In this document: positions 61,955 to 64,000 of the stretch, one piece after another
Layout: each line of letters begins with the position of its first letter
Numbering within the stretch: the first letter of the stretch is position 1
Origin: Streptomyces monomycini
GTDB taxonomy: Bacteria > Actinomycetota > Actinomycetes > Streptomycetales > Streptomycetaceae
DNA length: 64,000 nt
Assembly (NCBI RefSeq): GCF_022271435.1
Contig: NZ_JAFIQY010000013.1
Span: 119,587-183,586, forward strand
Reading direction: 5' to 3'
Notes under the pieces: model-generated
Databases searched by the model: none
What the model was told of the DNA's origin: nothing
What the model saw: only the letters and a program-made list of their open reading frames with translations
Program-made: the position numbers and the translations under genes

Positions 61955-62189
61955 GCTTGGACTGGGTGGCTTCGCGCCCAGGGCTGGCAGGGAAGCTCGA
62001 ACGACTCGCTTCGCTGTCAGACACCGCGATTGGATGACAGTGGACACCGAGTGACTGGCTGGCCTGGGCGTTTGCTGGGCCGGACTGGTCGGAGGTGCTG
62101 GTTGCTTGTGCCTTCTCGGTGAGGGGGTGGGGCGATGGTGTCCTTGCTCGAGGAGTTGGAACGGCGAGAAGCGGCCACGGTTCGGTCCG

Positions 62190-62599
62190 CCACGATGCGG
62201 AACATGTCGTCGGGCAGGTCTTCGATCATGCCGAAGCCCGCGCCCCCACCATCGTCACCATCGTCGCAGGTGGGTGGTCCTGGTCGACGGCGCCCGCCAC
62301 CAGCTCGACCTGGTCCGGGCCGAAGCCCGCCTCCACGACGTCGACGTCCACATCGTCATCGATATCATCCACGTCCTGGAGAAGACTTGAGCTGCCGCCT
62401 GGTGCTTCCACCGCGTCGGCGACAAGGCCACCGAGAGGTGCATCGCCACCCACGCCCTCGCTGTTCTCGCAGCTCATGGCGCCGAGGTCGCCGACGCCAT
62501 CCGGGACCAGGCCGACCACACCGAGCTGAGCGGTGAGCAGCGTCGCGGCGTGGACGTGTGCGTCCGCCATCTGCGGAACAACAGCGGGTTTCTCCACTA
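62190..62599 (+). pseudogene. ISKra4-type transposase fragment, interrupted
   Basis: From about 62270 the frame reads WVVLVDGARHQLDLVRAEAR, then VHIVIDIIHVLEKT, a TGA at the position of the expected Trp, and on through AAAWCFHRVGDKATE and HALAVLAAHGAEVADAIRDQA to LRNNSGFLHY. This is the central and late part of ISKra4-family transposases. The sequence stops abruptly at 62599, where an IS630-like element is inserted. The N-terminal part is degenerate. One nonsense codon and truncation make it inactive. Confidence 0.75.
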
Positions 62600-63681
62600 C
62601 TGAGGTTGTCTGCGCGTTGTCGTGAGTGCGAGTCTGGTTGCGGCGAGGCAGCTGTCGATGAGGTTGCTTCGGTACTGGAGTTGGCGGAGGCCGCGGCGGA
62701 GGGTTGCCAGTAGTTGGTCGTGGTCGCTGAAGGCGGTGTTGGCCTGGCAATTCCTGCGCAGGAGCGACCAGATCCCCTCGACCGGGTTGAGGTCGGGAGC
62801 GTAGGGCGGCAAGTACTAGCAGGTGATCCAGTCGTGAGCGTCGATGAAGGTCCGCAGACGAGCGTCCTTGTGGCCGTTGAGGTTGCCTCAGATCACAACC
62901 ATCGGTGCGCCGAGCTGGTGGTGTGCGGCGGTCAGCAGGTCCCGGTAGTCGGTCCAGGCGAAGCTTCTGCGGGCACCGCTGTCGAGGCGTCCATGGAGTC
63001 TGGGCCGGAAGATCAGCCGGAAGCGTTCGCCCGCCTTGTAGCAGGCCAGGGCTGTGACTGAGAAGCGGCGCTGGGTGCGTCCGCGGACGCGGATCACCGG
63101 GGTGTGCCCGCGCCGGGCCCAGGTGCGGCGGGTAGGCGGCGACAGTGAGAATCCGGCCTCGTCCTCGAAGCAGATTCAGGCTCCGAGCGCCGCCGCGGCG
63201 CTTTTGCCTGCGGCCACGTATCCCTCACCCAGCCAGTCACCTTGTCCTCGTCGCGTTCAAGGGCCCGACGGGCGGGCACCTGGTGGCTGAAGCCGTGGCG
63301 CCGCAGCATCTTTGCGATGCCGGACAGGGTGAAACTCTTGTGGAACCGGCGCCCTATCAGCGTCTTGATCCTGGCCAGGGTCCAGGTCTGGTCGGGCCAG
63401 CCGTGTGCAACCGGGCCCTTGGCCAACTCCTGTTCCAGGACCGCAAACAGGGCTTCGCGCAACGCGGGGCGGGAGGCCGGCCCCGTTGAGCGCAGGCCAT
63501 TTGGCCCCTCGTGCTCCCAAGACCGGCGCCACCGCTGCACGGAGCGGACGCTGACCCGCAGTTGCTTCGCGATCACGTCGTTGCCCTGCCCGGCGACGAA
63601 CATCGCGCCCGCATCCATGCGGATGTGTTCGCGAAACGCCCGCCGGTCGGCACTCAGGCCACCGCCTTGCGGATACCTCAT
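62597..63681 (-). pseudogene. IS630 family transposase, frameshifted with two nonsense codons
   Basis: Reading leftward, residues from 63681 contain the HTH part (MFVAGQGNDVIAKQLRVSVRSVQRWRRSWEHEG and the winged GWPDQTWTLARIKTLIGRRFHKSFTLSGIAKMLRRHGFSHQ). The frame then shifts near 63170. The DDE part continues in another frame (CFEDEAGFSLSPP, TALACYKAGERFRLIF), hits TGA at 62888 in place of a Trp (MVVI*GNLN), then TAG near 62815, and ends PPYAPDLNPVEGIWSLLRR, which holds the last catalytic Glu. Three lesions make it inactive. Confidence 0.85.
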
Positions 63682-63745
63682 GGTTCCGGCGTACCGCGAC
63701 GACCGCCGATCGTCAGCACCGACGACAACACGCAGACAACCTCAG
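62600..63745. mobile_element. IS630-like insertion element with intact ends
   Basis: A 1146-bp element bounded by 24-bp inverted repeats: CTGAGGTTGTCTGCGCGTTG... at 62600-62623 and its complement at 63722-63745, with one mismatch. It is flanked by the dinucleotide TA on both sides (62598-62599 and 63746-63747), the target duplication of the IS630/Tc1 family. The internal transposase gene is degenerate. The element has inserted into the ISKra4-type fragment. Confidence 0.85.
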
Positions 63746-63782
63746 TAACCAGCCCCCACCACGAGGCACTCACCGGTCGAAG

Positions 63783-63804
63783 AGACAGGCCCTAGGGCCT
63801 GTCT
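63783..63804. repeat. 22-bp perfect palindrome centred on CTAG (IS-end junction)
   Basis: AGACAGGCCCT (63783-63793) is followed directly by its exact complement AGGGCCTGTCT (63794-63804). GGGCCTGTCTGACAA resembles the outer ends of IS5-type elements of actinomycetes, so this looks like two such ends meeting at a CTAG target. It could alternatively be a simple hairpin. Confidence 0.5.
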
Positions 63805-63894
63805 GACAATTCCAGTCTGATCAGCGAGATTCGGCTGAGCTGGCAATCTGTAGGTGCGCCGATCGGCTGGGGGCTGGGCAGGGCCTACGAACGG

Positions 63895-64000
63895 CGGGCC
63901 AGTAGATGGGCGTCGAGGAAGCCCCGATCGGAGGCTGGATCGTGGAGCAGCCGGGCGAAGGGGTCGAGCCCAGCATCGCCCAGCAGTTCGGCGAGGCGAT
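63895..64000 (-). CDS. C-terminal fragment of an unidentified protein
   Basis: The window ends inside this leftward frame. Thirty-five codons remain, reading LAELLGDAGLDPFARLLHD and then PASDRGFLDAHLLARRS before a TAG at 63895-63897. Codon bias is normal for the genome. I do not recognise the family; it may belong to the neighbouring IS-derived sequence or to a chromosomal gene. Confidence 0.4.

Overview
The window is a very GC-rich actinobacterial chromosome segment, almost certainly Streptomyces. Third codon positions are overwhelmingly G or C, and GTG starts and ATGA/GTGA stop-start overlaps are frequent. Several family signatures are typical streptomycete ones: a SigB/SigF-type sigma, an Hrd-type principal-like sigma, YtrA-type GntR control of an ABC transporter, WXG100 proteins and paired VOC domains. 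I see no tRNA, rRNA, CRISPR array or large PKS/NRPS cluster. Most of the window is mixed metabolic and stress 'arm' content, with one toxin island and a decayed IS-rich right end.

Layout. 1-8.5 kb: a rhodanese C-terminus and a class V aminotransferase; a methyltransferase behind a Zur-box-like palindrome; a SigB-family sigma factor divergent from a large HPII-type catalase that has a SigB-type promoter; two small proteins; an M20 amidohydrolase. 8.5-15.4 kb: a possible micropeptide, a GntR/ABC transporter operon with an operator-like inverted repeat, a Vms1-like (baeRF) protein, and an ABC-F protein. The ABC-F leader encodes the 8-residue peptide MASWYYFI followed by a plausible attenuator. 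15.4-22.8 kb: an amino acid permease, tandem DasR-site-like repeats, a micro-ORF with a hairpin before an alpha/beta hydrolase, an epoxide-hydrolase-like protein, cell-envelope proteins and an Hrd-like sigma factor. 22.8-31.9 kb: a leftward group of penicillin-acylase-family hydrolase, SDR, aldehyde dehydrogenase and M20 deacylase, then a GT39-type membrane glycosyltransferase.

31.9-36.1 kb: a WXG100 protein, a CpnT-like protein ending in an EndoU RNase domain, and a candidate immunity protein. The trio sits between a decayed partial copy of a glutathione peroxidase gene and the intact gene. 36.1-43.7 kb: a STAS protein lacking the phospho-Ser/Thr, an ArsB-like transporter, a GNAT protein, a type II NADH dehydrogenase with a SigB-type promoter, and an NmtR-like metal sensor divergent from an SPC-type P1B ATPase across a 26-bp palindrome. 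43.7-57.2 kb: an ABC exporter behind a MerR-type promoter, apolipoprotein N-acyltransferase, SDR/TetR, oxidoreductases, lipoproteins, uracil-DNA glycosylase, two FabG-like SDRs, and a HipA-like kinase coupled to DUF3037.

57.2-64 kb: an integrase remnant, a lipoprotein polysaccharide deacetylase divergent from an OmpR/HK two-component system, then decayed IS4-type, ISKra4-type and IS630-type transposase genes. The IS630-like element is intact at its ends, with a TA duplication, but its transposase is dead. Several genes appear to share regulation by SigB-type stress promoters, metal sensors and translation-coupled leaders.
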